DNA of 64,000 nucleotides, taken from assembly GCF_019635455.1 (NCBI RefSeq), contig NZ_JAHBZJ010000005.1, positions 62,001 to 126,000 of the forward strand. Reading direction: 5' to 3'. Both the position numbers and the translations under genes were made by a program. A model generated the notes under the pieces. The model was not told the origin of the DNA. It saw only the letters and a list, made by a program, of their open reading frames with translations, and did not search any database. This document shows positions 1-9,147 of the stretch, piece by piece; the stretch's first letter is position 1, and the number at the start of each line of letters is the position of its first letter. Source of the DNA: Sphingomonas sp. (GTDB lineage Bacteria; Pseudomonadota; Alphaproteobacteria; Sphingomonadales; Sphingomonadaceae).

Positions 1-966
1 GATCACGTCTTCTTCTCGGACAGCGGATCGACCAGCGTCGAGGTGGCGCTCAAGATGGCGCTGGGTCATTTCGCCAATCGCGGCGAGGACCGCAGCCGCA
101 TCGTCGTGATGGAAAGCAGCTATCATGGCGATACCGTCGGCGGCATGTCGATCGGCGCGCGCGGCGTGTTCAGCCGCAGCTACGCCCCGTTGCTGTTCGA
201 TGTCGAACGGATCCCCTTTCCCGAACAGGATCGCGCGGCGCTGACGCTCGATGCGCTTGAGCGGGCGTGCATGGCGCGGCCTGCGCCGGCCGCGCTGATC
301 GTCGAGCCGATGATCCTGGGGTCCGGGGGCATGCGCATCTACCGGCCAGGCGTGCTGCGTGCGATGCGGGACATCTGTGCCGCCCATGGCGTGCTGTTCA
401 TCGCCGATGAGGTGATGACCGGATGGGGCCGGACGGGCGCGCTGCTGGCGTGCGAATGGGCGCAGGTCGTCCCCGACATCCTGTGCCTCTCCAAGGGGCT
501 GACCGGCGGGTCGCTGCCGCTGGCGGTGACGATGGCGAGCGGCGAGATTTTCGAATCGCACCGATCGACGGACCGGGCGCGGATGTTCTTCCACTCCTCA
601 AGCTACACCGCCAATCCGATCGCCTGTGCGGCAGCGGCGGCGAACCTCGCGATCTGGCGCGAGGAGCCGGTGCGCGAGCGGATTGCCGACCTGGTCCGGC
701 GCCAGACCGAAATGTCCGCACCGCTGGAACGAAAGGTCAACAATCTCAGACAGATCGGGACGATTGTCGCAATGGAGGTTCAGGACGCACAGGGCGCCTA
801 TCTCTCTGCACTCGGCCCGCGCCTGCTCGCCTTTTTTCGGGAGCGGGACGTGCTGCTGCGCCCGCTGGGCAACACCATCTACGTCATGCCGCCCTATTGC
901 ATTTCGGATGCCGACCTCACGCGCATCTATGCCGTGATCGGGGAAGCGGTCGCCGCCGTCGCTTAG
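1..966 (+). CDS. bioA: Adenosylmethionine-8-amino-7-oxononanoate aminotransferase, 3' part
   Basis: The open frame runs in from the left edge, so the first roughly 100 residues are missing and about 321 codons are present. BioA transfers the amino group of S-adenosylmethionine to KAPA to make DAPA in biotin synthesis, as a PLP enzyme of fold type I. The visible conserved blocks are the cofactor-phosphate stretch SDSGSTSVEVALKMA at the edge, the PLP-ring Asp in FIADEVMTGWGRTG, the Schiff-base Lys in CLSKGLTGG, and the TANPIACAAA segment. These motifs and their order fit BioA better than other class III aminotransferases, although a paralogue cannot be fully excluded without the N-terminus. No other biotin gene lies downstream in this window. 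Confidence 0.9.
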   Translation, partial: DHVFFSDSGSTSVEVALKMALGHFANRGEDRSRIVVMESSYHGDTVGGMSIGARGVFSRSYAPLLFDVERIPFPEQDRAALTLDALERACMARPAPAALIVEPMILGSGGMRIYRPGVLRAMRDICAAHGVLFIADEVMTGWGRTGALLACEWAQVVPDILCLSKGLTGGSLPLAVTMASGEIFESHRSTDRARMFFHSSSYTANPIACAAAAANLAIWREEPVRERIADLVRRQTEMSAPLERKVNNLRQIGTIVAMEVQDAQGAYLSALGPRLLAFFRERDVLLRPLGNTIYVMPPYCISDADLTRIYAVIGEAVAAVA

Positions 967-1071
967 GCCCGGATCAGGCGATCCCGCGATGGGATCGTGC
1001 GCCGACGCTGGCGGTTCGTCATTCGGTAAAGGCCGTGCTAACCATATCTTCGAGTCTGCGGGGGTGGCGGC

Positions 1072-2061
1072 TTGATCGTCCTGTTTCGAATTCTGGTTGC
1101 GGCGGCGGCGCTCACCTTTATCGGCTGGGCGGCACCGCTGACGCTGTCGGCGGCCCAGCCGCGCCCGCTGGTCAAGCGGATCGCCATCACCTTCGACGAT
1201 ACGCCGCGCGGGGCCGGCGCGTTCCTGACCCTGGAGGAGCGCGGGCCGAGGCTGCTGGCGGCGCTGGAGAAAGCGGGGGTGATGCAGGCTGCCTTCTTCG
1301 TCAATCCGGGTCGTATCCAGAGCCAGCGCGACGGCGCGCTGGTCCGCGCCTATGAGACGGCGGGGCATGTGCTCGCGGATCACACCTATACCCATCCGGG
1401 TCTGTCGCGGGTCAGCGCCGAACGGTTCCTTGCGGATATCGACAAGTCGCAGGCGTGGCTTCGCGAACGGCCGACCTATCGCCCCTGGTTCCGCTTTCCC
1501 TATCTGGACGAAGGGGGGCATGATCTGGCCAAACGCGATGCGGTGCGCGCCGGGCTGAAGGCGCGTGGCCTGACCAACGGCTATGTCACCTGCGACGGCT
1601 ATGACTGGAACATGGAACGGCTGACGCTCGCGGCGAAGCGGGCGGGGCGACCCATCGACATGGCGGCGCTGCGCGACCTGTATGTCGAGACGCATGTCGG
1701 CGCGGCGGAGTTTGCCGACCAGTTGGCGGTGCGCGCGACCGGGCGGCATCCGGCGCAGGTGCTGTTGCTGCACGAGACCGACCTGGCGGCGCTGTTCCTG
1801 CCCGATATGGTCGCGGGGCTGCGCAAGGCGGGATGGACGATCGTCACCGCCGATGAAGCATATGACGATCCGATCGCGCGGCGCGATCCGGAGGTCGCCT
1901 TCGCCAACGGGACGCGGATCCAGATGCTGGCATGGGAAAAGGGTCTGAAGGGGTCGCGCTGGTATGATCGCACCGACGGCAAGCTGGCCGACCGGCTGTT
2001 CGAGGCGCGGGTGATGCATCCCGGGGCGGCGGCGGGGGCCGTGGGAGTGGCGGCGCAGTGA
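1072..2061 (+). CDS. Polysaccharide deacetylase family protein, copy 1
   Basis: This is a 329-residue NodB-fold (carbohydrate esterase 4) protein beginning with TTG. A hydrophobic N-terminal segment ending near Ala-Ala-Gln suggests secretion to the periplasm. The catalytic-base motif TFDD follows at about residue 40, the metal-binding HxxxH motif appears in ADHTYTHPG, and the third CE4 motif is RPWFRFPYLDEGG. Such enzymes remove N- or O-acetyl groups from cell-wall or capsular sugars; the actual substrate cannot be told from sequence. The stop codon overlaps the GTG start of a paralogous gene, so the two form a translationally coupled pair. The start could lie slightly elsewhere because TTG is weak and no strong ribosome-binding site is seen. 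Confidence 0.85.
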   Translation: MIVLFRILVAAAALTFIGWAAPLTLSAAQPRPLVKRIAITFDDTPRGAGAFLTLEERGPRLLAALEKAGVMQAAFFVNPGRIQSQRDGALVRAYETAGHVLADHTYTHPGLSRVSAERFLADIDKSQAWLRERPTYRPWFRFPYLDEGGHDLAKRDAVRAGLKARGLTNGYVTCDGYDWNMERLTLAAKRAGRPIDMAALRDLYVETHVGAAEFADQLAVRATGRHPAQVLLLHETDLAALFLPDMVAGLRKAGWTIVTADEAYDDPIARRDPEVAFANGTRIQMLAWEKGLKGSRWYDRTDGKLADRLFEARVMHPGAAAGAVGVAAQ

Positions 2062-3011
2062 AATGGCTGATCGCCGTGCTGATGTGCCTGTTGCTCGCGC
2101 TGCCGGTCTCTGCCGAAAAGCGGATCGCGCTGACGTTCGATGACGTGCCGCGCCAGCCGGGCGGATTCATGGACGCCGATGCGCGCGCCGGGCGCCTGGT
2201 TCGCGCGCTGCGTCGGGCGGGCGTCAGGCAGGCGGCGTTTTTCGTGACCGTCGGCAATCTCGGTCAGCCGGGAACCGGCAATGGTGCTGCGCATATCGCC
2301 CGATATGTGCGGGCGGGGCATGTCATTGCCAATCACAGCTTTGCCCATCAACGGTTGAGCGGGATGACGGCGGCGGCGTATCTGGCCGATATCGACCGGG
2401 CGCAGGTGTGGCTTCAGGGCAGGCCGGGGCTGCGCCCCTGGTTCCGCTTTCCGTTTCTGGACGAGGGCGGTCGGGACAAGGCGAAGCGGGACGCGGTGCG
2501 CGCCGGCCTGGCCGCGCGCGGCCTGTCGAACGGATATGTGACGGCCGAAGCATCGGACTGGAACATCGACGCGCTGGCCAGCGCCGCGCGCCAGGCGGGC
2601 AAGCGGATCGATATGGCGGCGCTGCGCGACCTGTATGTCGAAAGCCATGTGGAGGCGGCCGAATTCTATGACGCGCTGGCGGTGAAGACGCTGGGCCGGT
2701 CGCCGGTGCATGTCATGCTGCTCCACGAAACCGATCTGGCGGCGCTGTTCGTCGGCGATCTGGTGCGGGCGCTGCGGGCGAGAGGGTGGCGAATCGTGAC
2801 CGCCGACACCGCCTATGCGGACCCGATCGCGAAGCTGCGGCCGGACACGCCGGCGGCTCAGGGGACATTGACCGAGGCGCTGGCATGGGAAAAGGGGCTG
2901 CCCGCGCCCCGCTGGTATGCGCGCAACGACCTGCGCATCGCCGACCCGCTGTTCCGCGAGCGCGTGCTGGGGGAGGCGCCTGCGGCTACATCGGCTCCTG
3001 ACGTCCCTTGA
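2058..3011 (+). CDS. Polysaccharide deacetylase family protein, copy 2
   Basis: This 317-residue second CE4/NodB-type deacetylase is closely similar along its length to the gene before it. Shared blocks are TFDDVPRQ, ANHSFAHQR (HxxxH), RPWFRFPFLDEGGRD, AALRDLYVESHV, HVMLLHETDLAALF and LAWEKGLPAPRWYAR. It begins with GTG inside the upstream stop codon (4-base overlap) and has a clear signal peptide ending at VSAEK. The arrangement points to a tandem duplication followed by divergence, with both copies keeping the catalytic and metal-binding residues. Its 3' end overlaps a convergent small lipoprotein gene by 26 bases. Confidence 0.87.
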   Translation: MKWLIAVLMCLLLALPVSAEKRIALTFDDVPRQPGGFMDADARAGRLVRALRRAGVRQAAFFVTVGNLGQPGTGNGAAHIARYVRAGHVIANHSFAHQRLSGMTAAAYLADIDRAQVWLQGRPGLRPWFRFPFLDEGGRDKAKRDAVRAGLAARGLSNGYVTAEASDWNIDALASAARQAGKRIDMAALRDLYVESHVEAAEFYDALAVKTLGRSPVHVMLLHETDLAALFVGDLVRALRARGWRIVTADTAYADPIAKLRPDTPAAQGTLTEALAWEKGLPAPRWYARNDLRIADPLFRERVLGEAPAATSAPDVP

Positions 3012-3186
3012 GTTCGTCCTCCACCACGCGCTGCTGTGGGGAGCCGTAGCGCGGCTTCGTGTCGCGGACGGAGCAGCCCGGACTGTCTTCGCAGATCCCG
3101 ACGGCAAAGGTGTTCAGCCCCTCTGCGCTGGTGCAGGCCGCGAACAGCAGCAGCGGAGCGAGGACAAGAAGGCGCGGATATCGCAT
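2986..3186 (-). CDS. Small lipoprotein, 66 aa, function unknown
   Basis: This short reverse-strand gene encodes 66 residues. The N-terminus MRYPRLLVLAPLLLFAAC is a textbook lipoprotein signal, with Cys18 as the lipidation site after a Leu-Phe-Ala-Ala lipobox. The mature part has two further Cys residues (ICEDSPGCSV) that could form a disulfide, followed by a charged tail. The ATG at 3186 was chosen because it sits directly before the signal and a G-rich ribosome-binding stretch precedes it; a longer reading upstream would place 42 non-signal residues in front. It converges on, and overlaps, the 3' end of the second deacetylase gene. Function is unknown; comparable small lipoproteins are common in sphingomonads. 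Confidence 0.65.
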   Translation of the reverse strand: MRYPRLLVLAPLLLFAACTSAEGLNTFAVGICEDSPGCSVRDTKPRYGSPQQRVVEDELKGRQEPM

Positions 3187-3332
3187 GGAAGGTCCCCCGG
3201 GTGTCGAAGGCCGATGCATGGCATGACGGCGCGTGCGGTTCTCCCGACGAATTCGGTCGCGGGGGATCGCATGGGGGCCGCTTTGCGCTAGGCGTGGTCG
3301 ATACCGAATCAATGTTGCGAGAGGAATGAGAT

Positions 3333-4223
3333 ATGGCGCGCGTGGGGTTCATCGGCCTTGGCAACATGGGCGGCGGGATGGCGGCCAATCTCGCAAAGGC
3401 GGGGCATGATGTGCATGCCTTCGACCTGAGCGAAGAGGCGCTGGCGCGCGCATCGGCGGCGGGTTGCCTGGCGGTTGGCAGCGCGGCGGAAGCGGCGAAG
3501 GGCGCCGAGGCGGTGGTGACGATGCTGCCCGCCGGCCGCCACGTCACCCAGGTCTATGAAGAGAGCGTGTTCGGCGCGGCCCAGCCGGGCGCGATCCTGA
3601 TCGACTGTTCGACGATCGATGTCTCGACCGCGCGGCGCAATGCCGATGCCGCTCAGGCGAAGGGGTTGCTGGCCGTCGATGCCCCCGTTTCCGGCGGCAT
3701 CGCGGCGGCCGCGGGCGGGACGCTGACATTCATGGTCGGCGGCGGCGACGCCGCGTTCGAGAAGGCGGAGCCGTTTCTGTCCGACATGGGCAAGGCGGTG
3801 ATCCATGCCGGCGGCAACGGTGCGGGGCAGGCGGCCAAGATCTGCAACAACATGCTGCTCGGCGCGACGATGGTCGCGACGTGCGAGGCGTTTCTGCTGG
3901 CCAGAAAGCTGGGCCTGGATCCGCAGACATTCTACGACATCAGTTCGGTGTCGTCGGGGCAGAGCTGGTCGATGACGAGCTATGCGCCGCTGCCCGGCGT
4001 GGGGCCGCAATCGCCGGCGGACAACGACTATGCGGGCGGCTTCGCGGCCGCACTGATGCTGAAGGACCTGAAGCTGGCGATGGAGGCGGCGGAGGGCGCG
4101 AACGTGGCGACCCCGATGGGCGCGCGCGCGGCCGAACTCTACACCAAATTCGCCGATCAGGGGCATGCCGGAATGGATTTTTCCGGCATCATCCGCATGC
4201 TGGAAGCCGGCGGCGAAGGCTGA
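3333..4223 (+). CDS. mmsB: 3-hydroxyisobutyrate dehydrogenase
   Basis: This 296-residue NAD-dependent enzyme of valine breakdown oxidises 3-hydroxyisobutyrate to methylmalonate semialdehyde. The N-terminal Rossmann motif is GFIGLGNMGGGMAANL. The substrate-binding DAPVSGGIAAAAGGTLTFMV follows at about residue 115, and the catalytic Lys lies in GAGQAAKICNN near residue 170. The length matches the family. A GAGAGGA-like ribosome-binding site precedes the ATG. Other beta-hydroxyacid dehydrogenases such as tartronate semialdehyde reductase share this fold, but the pattern fits MmsB best. No other valine-degradation gene is adjacent. Confidence 0.9.
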   Translation: MARVGFIGLGNMGGGMAANLAKAGHDVHAFDLSEEALARASAAGCLAVGSAAEAAKGAEAVVTMLPAGRHVTQVYEESVFGAAQPGAILIDCSTIDVSTARRNADAAQAKGLLAVDAPVSGGIAAAAGGTLTFMVGGGDAAFEKAEPFLSDMGKAVIHAGGNGAGQAAKICNNMLLGATMVATCEAFLLARKLGLDPQTFYDISSVSSGQSWSMTSYAPLPGVGPQSPADNDYAGGFAAALMLKDLKLAMEAAEGANVATPMGARAAELYTKFADQGHAGMDFSGIIRMLEAGGEG

Positions 4224-4264
4224 CCGTTACGGAACCGCATCCGCTTCAAGCCCGTTAGGGGGGT

Positions 4265-5146
4265 ATGGATGCGGTCACCATTTTGTGGAAACAGCTGAAC
4301 GCGATGTGGACGTCGGCGGTGGCGTCGGTGCCGATGCTCGTCATCGCTCTGGTCGTTCTTGTCATCACCTGGATCGTCGCGCGGTTCGCCCGAAGGATCG
4401 CCGACAGGCTGACCGCGCGCACCCACATGCGCGCCAGCCTGCAACAGCTGGTCGAAACGGTTGTCGGTATCGGCATCTGGGTGATCGGCCTGATGGTCGC
4501 GGCGACGATCGTGCTGCCGGGGCTGACTCCGGCCAGCCTGCTGGCCGGGCTGGGGATCGGCACGGTGGCGATCGGATTCGCGTTTCAGGACATCTTCCAG
4601 AACTTCCTCGCCGGCGTGCTCATCATGATCCGCAAGAAGATGCGGATCGGCGACCTGATCGAATGCGGCGATATTCTGGGCAAGGTCGAACATATCAGCC
4701 TGCGTGAGACGCATGTCCGCAAGCTTTCCAACGAACTGACGATCGTTCCCAATTCGAAGCTGTTCAAGGAACCCGTGCAGATCATCACCGACGAGGATGA
4801 GCGGCGGCACGAGATTGTGGCCGGCGTCTCCTACGACACCGATCTGGACGCGGCGCGCGAGGTGATCCTGGAGGCGGTGCGCAGCGCCGAGGGGGTGAAT
4901 ACCGACAAGCGGATCGACGTGTTCGCGCGCGAATTCAATTCGAGTTCGATCGATTTCACGGTGCGCTGGTGGGCCGGATCAAAGCCGATCGACATGCATC
5001 GCACCCGTGACGCGGTGATCCGATCGATCAAGCGCGCGCTGGATGACAAGGGAATCGAGATTCCGTTCCCCTATCTCACCCACACGTTCAAGGAGCCGAT
5101 GCGCATCGCGCCCGAGCCGGACGCGATGCGCGAGGCTGCGGAATAG
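4265..5146 (+). CDS. MscS-family mechanosensitive ion channel
   Basis: This 293-residue inner-membrane channel would release solutes during hypo-osmotic shock. Three N-terminal hydrophobic helices (about residues 17-35, 60-82 and 85-110) are followed by the MscS pore and beta-domain signature: GIGTVAIGFAFQDIFQNFLAG, a run of basic residues (MIRKKMRIGD), and VPNSKLFKEPV. The C-terminal alpha/beta domain ends in FPYLTHTF, typical of small-conductance channels. It follows mmsB by 41 bases and converges on the phosphatase gene, leaving only three bases between stop codons. Confidence 0.9.
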   Translation: MDAVTILWKQLNAMWTSAVASVPMLVIALVVLVITWIVARFARRIADRLTARTHMRASLQQLVETVVGIGIWVIGLMVAATIVLPGLTPASLLAGLGIGTVAIGFAFQDIFQNFLAGVLIMIRKKMRIGDLIECGDILGKVEHISLRETHVRKLSNELTIVPNSKLFKEPVQIITDEDERRHEIVAGVSYDTDLDAAREVILEAVRSAEGVNTDKRIDVFAREFNSSSIDFTVRWWAGSKPIDMHRTRDAVIRSIKRALDDKGIEIPFPYLTHTFKEPMRIAPEPDAMREAAE

Positions 5147-5149
5147 GCG

Positions 5150-6808
5150 TTACCGCCCGCCCGCGGTCGAGGACCCGGCGCAGCTGTCGCCCGGTCCCGC
5201 GTCGAGGTCGAGACACCGTCCGTCGATCCCGTCCTTCGCCACCGGAAGGCCGATGACGGCGGCGAGGGTCGGAAGGATATCGACCGTCTCGACGCTGAGC
5301 GGCTGTTCGAAGCCGGTCATGCCCTTTCGCCAGAACAGGATCGGCACGCGCCGGTCATAATCCCAGAAGCTGCCATGGGTCGCCACCGCGCCGCCGGGGA
5401 CCGGAATCGGCGTGACCCGTGGCTTCAGCGCGACCACGAAGTCACCCGAGCGCGGCGGATAGAAGGACGCCTTTGCCCGGGTCAGCAGCGACCAGGTTTC
5501 CGGCGGGCCGACAGGTTCGGGAGCGGCCATGATCTCTGCCCGGGTGAACACGGCGGCGACCTGGGGATGGGCGCGATAGGCGGCGATCGCCGCCGCCTGC
5601 ACCCTGGCCCGTTGTTTCGCGTCGAGCTTCGGATCGAGATAGATGTCGCCGAAATTGCCGCCCCAGAGCAGCCGCTGTCCGGTAAGTCCGAGTTTCGGGG
5701 CGATCCGTTCGCCCATCGCCTTCGCCGACAGGCCGATATCCGCGCGCGCCGCCTCCGGTGCGCCGTGCAGCCGGTTGCGCTCCGGCAGGTCATGGCCGCC
5801 ATGATCGGCGGTCAGCACGACGACATAATCGACGCCGCTCGCATCGAGCGTGTCGAAGAAGGTGCCGAGTTCGCGGTCGAGGCTGGCGAGCTGAATGCAC
5901 ATCTCGGTGCCTTCGGTGCCATAGCCATGACCGACATAGTCGGTGGCGGAGGCGCCGACGATCAACAGATCGGTGGCCGGCCCGCGCCCCAGCTTCATCT
6001 CGTCGAACTCGGCGGCGGCGAGCGCCAGGATCGCGCTGTCGAATTCGGGCGAGGCGCGAAACGCATTGCGGTCGCCAGCCTCTCGCGCGAAGCGGCCGGT
6101 GCCGACGGTCCGGGTGCCGGCGGTGATCGCCTGATCGTGCGGCTTGCAGAAATCGGGCAGCTCGCGCGCCGGCTGGGCCAGGGCGATGCGATCGGCGATT
6201 GCGGTGTTGGCGCGCGCGACGATCGGCTGAACAGGCCGGTCGGCATAGCTCACGAAACTCTTGCCGCCCCACCACCATATCTGGTCGGGGACATGGCCGC
6301 CCATCATCACCGCCGCGCGATCCTTTCCGGCGACCGAGACGACGCGATTGGCCGGGTTCGCCGCCTTCATCCGGTCGCCCAGCGTCGGCACCATCAGATG
6401 GCGGGGCGAAACCGTATAGTTGCTCGACGTGCTGCCCGGCACGGCTTCATCCTCGGCGCAATAAACGGTTTTGTCCTCCCGCGCGCTTTTCACGTCGATC
6501 CAGTCATTGGCGATGATGCCGGTATGTGCCGGTCGGTTTCCGGTCAGGATCGTCGAATGGCCGGGGCAGGTTTCGGTTGCCGCATGGCTTTGATAGCCCG
6601 ACGGGAACACGGCGCCCTTTGCCAGCCGGGCGAGGCCGCCGGTGAAGTGACTGCGATATTCCGCGAACAGGTCTGCGGAAAACTGATCGACCGAGATCGC
6701 GACGACCAGCTTGGGCGGCGGCGATGGTGGGGCGGGTGTGGTGGGAGCGGTTTCCTGTGCGGCAGCGGGGGCGGCGAGCAACAGGGCGGCGGCGAGCGTG
6801 CGAAACAT
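5150..6808 (-). CDS. Alkaline phosphatase family protein (PafA-like), secreted
   Basis: This 552-residue protein of the alkaline phosphatase/nucleotide pyrophosphatase superfamily resembles PafA-type phosphate-irrepressible phosphatases. A signal peptide (MFRTLAAALLLAAPAAAQ) directs it to the periplasm. The first metal ligand is in VVAISVDQFSAD. The nucleophile Thr lies in SHAATETCPGHSTILTGNRP, and later ligands appear in TADHGGHD and in the His of GAVATHGSFWDYD near residue 500. The ATG at 6808 was chosen over one six codons upstream because an excellent GGAGGA ribosome-binding site lies just before it and the signal peptide then starts cleanly. It is divergent from the thiol reductase gene, with 70 bases between starts. 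Confidence 0.9.
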   Translation of the reverse strand: MFRTLAAALLLAAPAAAQETAPTTPAPPSPPPKLVVAISVDQFSADLFAEYRSHFTGGLARLAKGAVFPSGYQSHAATETCPGHSTILTGNRPAHTGIIANDWIDVKSAREDKTVYCAEDEAVPGSTSSNYTVSPRHLMVPTLGDRMKAANPANRVVSVAGKDRAAVMMGGHVPDQIWWWGGKSFVSYADRPVQPIVARANTAIADRIALAQPARELPDFCKPHDQAITAGTRTVGTGRFAREAGDRNAFRASPEFDSAILALAAAEFDEMKLGRGPATDLLIVGASATDYVGHGYGTEGTEMCIQLASLDRELGTFFDTLDASGVDYVVVLTADHGGHDLPERNRLHGAPEAARADIGLSAKAMGERIAPKLGLTGQRLLWGGNFGDIYLDPKLDAKQRARVQAAAIAAYRAHPQVAAVFTRAEIMAAPEPVGPPETWSLLTRAKASFYPPRSGDFVVALKPRVTPIPVPGGAVATHGSFWDYDRRVPILFWRKGMTGFEQPLSVETVDILPTLAAVIGLPVAKDGIDGRCLDLDAGPGDSCAGSSTAGGR

Positions 6809-6878
6809 CTTTCCTCCGGATGGCAAATCGAGCCGCCGCCGCTATGTTCCTTTCGCTTCGAAACGGCAAGGACGCGTG

Positions 6879-8906
6879 ATGCGCAGATTGGGTTTCCTGT
6901 TGATCGCGTGGCTGTGCGCGCTGGCCGCGCCGATGGCGCATGCGCAGCAGCCGGAGACGAACAATCTGCGTGTCGCGCTGGTCGCGGAAACCGACGCGCC
7001 GGCGCCCGGCACGCGCGTCACCCTGGCATTCGTCGCCGATCCCAGGCCGGGCTGGCATGGATATTGGAAAAATCCCGGGGATGCCGGTCTGGAGACGCGG
7101 CTCGACTGGACCCTGCCAAAGGGCGTGACCGCCGGCGATCTTCGCTATCCGGTGCCGACCCGCCTGATGATCGCGGGGATCATGAATTATGTCTATAAGG
7201 GACCCTATACGCTGCTGGCCGATCTGGTCGTTCCGCAGGGCCTGACGCCCGGTACGTCGCTGCCGGTCGCGGTGCGTGCCGACTATCTCGTCTGTACCGA
7301 TCAGCTGTGCGTTCCGGAGACCAAGCAACTCGCGATCCGGCTGACCGTGGGCGACGGATCGATCGCGCCGGATCGCCGTGCGCGGTTCGATGCGTGGCGG
7401 CAACGCCTGCCCCAGCCGCTGGGAAGCGCGGCGGCCTTCGCGATCGACAGGGATGCGGCGCGGATCGCCATTCCCTTTCCCGCCGACGCACAGCTTGGCG
7501 AGGACGCCTATTTCTATCCGCTCACGGCCGATGCGCTCACCTACGCCGCGCCGCAGCGCCTGACCCGCGACGGCGACCGGCTGTTGATCGAGACAAAGGC
7601 CGGTACGCAGCCCCCCGCCCGGATCGACGGCGTGCTGGCGACCGCGCCGCATCGCGGGCTGGCGGTTCACGCGGAGCGCGGCGCCGTGGCCGCCGGGAAC
7701 GGGGGCGCGATCGACTGGCCGGCGGCGTTGACCGCCCTCGGCGGCGCGCTGCTGGGCGGGTTGCTGCTCAACGTCATGCCGTGCGTCTTCCCGATCCTGA
7801 GCCTGAAGGCGCTCAGCCTGGCGAAGAGTGGAGAGAGTGCGGGCCACGCCCGGCGCGAGGCGCTGGCCTATACCGCCGGCGTGGTGCTGGTGGTGCTGGC
7901 ACTGGGCGGTGTGATGCTGGGCCTGCGTGCGGCGGGAAGCAGCGCGGGCTGGGCGTTCCAGTTGCAGGATCCGCGGGTGATCCTGTTCCTGCTGCTGCTG
8001 GTGTTCGCCATCGCGCTCAATCTGGCCGGGCTGTTCGAACTGATGCCGCCCCGTCTGGCCGGAAGGCTGGCGGGTGCCGGGTCGGGCGGCGCGTTCATGA
8101 CCGGCGCGCTGGCCGCGTTCATCGCGACGCCCTGTACCGGACCGTTCATGGGGGTGGCGCTGGGCGCGGCGCTGGTGTTGCCCTGGGTCGCGGCGCTGCT
8201 GGTGTTTCTGGGCCTGGGCCTGGGGCTGGCGCTGCCCTTCCTGCTGCTCGGCTTCGTGCCGGCGCTGCGGCGCGCGCTGCCGCGACCGGGCGCGTGGATG
8301 GGCGGGTTTCGACGGCTGCTGTCGATCCCGATGTTCCTGACCGCGATCGCCCTCGCCTGGGTGCTGGGCGGGCAGACCGGAACGGACGGCATGGCGTTCG
8401 GGCTGATGATGGCGCTGGCGATCGGCCTGGTCCTGTGGGGCATGGGCCGCCGGCAGATACGCGGGCTGGGCAACGGGATCGCGCTGCCGATGTGCCTGGT
8501 CGTCGCGGCGGTCGGCATGTGGCAGATCGCCCGGTTCGAAGGGCCGGGCGCCGCTCGCGCGATGGCATCGGGGGCGGAGCCGTTCAGCGAGGCACGCCTC
8601 ACCGCGCTGCGCGCACGGGGCGCACCGGTCTTCGTCTATTTCACCGCCGACTGGTGCGTGACGTGCAAGGTGAATGAAAAGGCGGTGATCGAGACCGATG
8701 CGGTGCGCAATGCATTCGCGGCGGGCGGGGTCGCCGTACTGGCCGGCGACTGGACGGACGGCGATCCGGCGATGGGCCGCTTCATTCAGCGGCACAACCG
8801 CGCGGGCGTGCCGCTCTATCTCTGGTATCCGAAAGCGGCGGACGAACCACGGGTCTTGCCCCAATTGCTCACACGGGGCATGTTGACCGCGCTCGCCGGG
8901 ACTTGA
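6879..8906 (+). CDS. DsbD/ScsB-type protein-disulfide reductase with thioredoxin domain
   Basis: This 675-residue membrane protein would carry electrons from cytoplasmic thioredoxin to periplasmic thiol proteins. A signal peptide ends at AHAQ. Next is a periplasmic immunoglobulin-like N-terminal domain (to about residue 270) with the redox-type Cys pair in YLVCTDQLCVPET. The eight-helix transmembrane module of the CcdA/DsbD type follows, with two essential Cys in NVMPCVFPILSLKAL and IATPCTGPFMG. The C-terminal thioredoxin-like domain contains the active site DWCVTCK. The N-terminal domain and length fit the ScsB branch rather than classical E. coli DsbD. No Scs partner gene is adjacent. A terminator follows at 9022. 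Confidence 0.88.
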   Translation: MRRLGFLLIAWLCALAAPMAHAQQPETNNLRVALVAETDAPAPGTRVTLAFVADPRPGWHGYWKNPGDAGLETRLDWTLPKGVTAGDLRYPVPTRLMIAGIMNYVYKGPYTLLADLVVPQGLTPGTSLPVAVRADYLVCTDQLCVPETKQLAIRLTVGDGSIAPDRRARFDAWRQRLPQPLGSAAAFAIDRDAARIAIPFPADAQLGEDAYFYPLTADALTYAAPQRLTRDGDRLLIETKAGTQPPARIDGVLATAPHRGLAVHAERGAVAAGNGGAIDWPAALTALGGALLGGLLLNVMPCVFPILSLKALSLAKSGESAGHARREALAYTAGVVLVVLALGGVMLGLRAAGSSAGWAFQLQDPRVILFLLLLVFAIALNLAGLFELMPPRLAGRLAGAGSGGAFMTGALAAFIATPCTGPFMGVALGAALVLPWVAALLVFLGLGLGLALPFLLLGFVPALRRALPRPGAWMGGFRRLLSIPMFLTAIALAWVLGGQTGTDGMAFGLMMALAIGLVLWGMGRRQIRGLGNGIALPMCLVVAAVGMWQIARFEGPGAARAMASGAEPFSEARLTALRARGAPVFVYFTADWCVTCKVNEKAVIETDAVRNAFAAGGVAVLAGDWTDGDPAMGRFIQRHNRAGVPLYLWYPKAADEPRVLPQLLTRGMLTALAGT

Positions 8907-9021
8907 GCACGCGCCGGGACGCGCCGCGCCATCGTGCCGACGACGAACGGACATGCGCGACCGCGCGTAGCGGACACCGAATGCGCTTTTCTCCCCCGTT
9001 ATAGGGGGCGGGGGAGAGGAG

Positions 9022-9051
9022 AAGGCCGGGGACGCGTTCCCCGGCCTTTTT
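9022..9051 (+). terminator. Rho-independent terminator after the thiol reductase gene
   Basis: A perfect 11-base stem (9022-9032 with 9038-9048) with a five-base loop is followed by a run of T. It lies 116 bases after the stop of the thiol reductase gene. A second G/C-rich inverted repeat at about 8996-9017 lies just before it. Confidence 0.8.
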
Positions 9052-9147
9052 CCGTGAATGACGCGGGTGTGACAGCAACCCCCTTGTGCAGCGCAGCGAA
9101 GCGTTGCAGCATGGGAACCGCAAGGCGCTGTGGCGGTTGGAGGATGA

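Noticed and set aside
5375..7198. A 607-codon forward frame
   Set aside because: It lies opposite the PafA-like phosphatase and reads as repetitive Arg/Gly/Asp-rich sequence without motifs.
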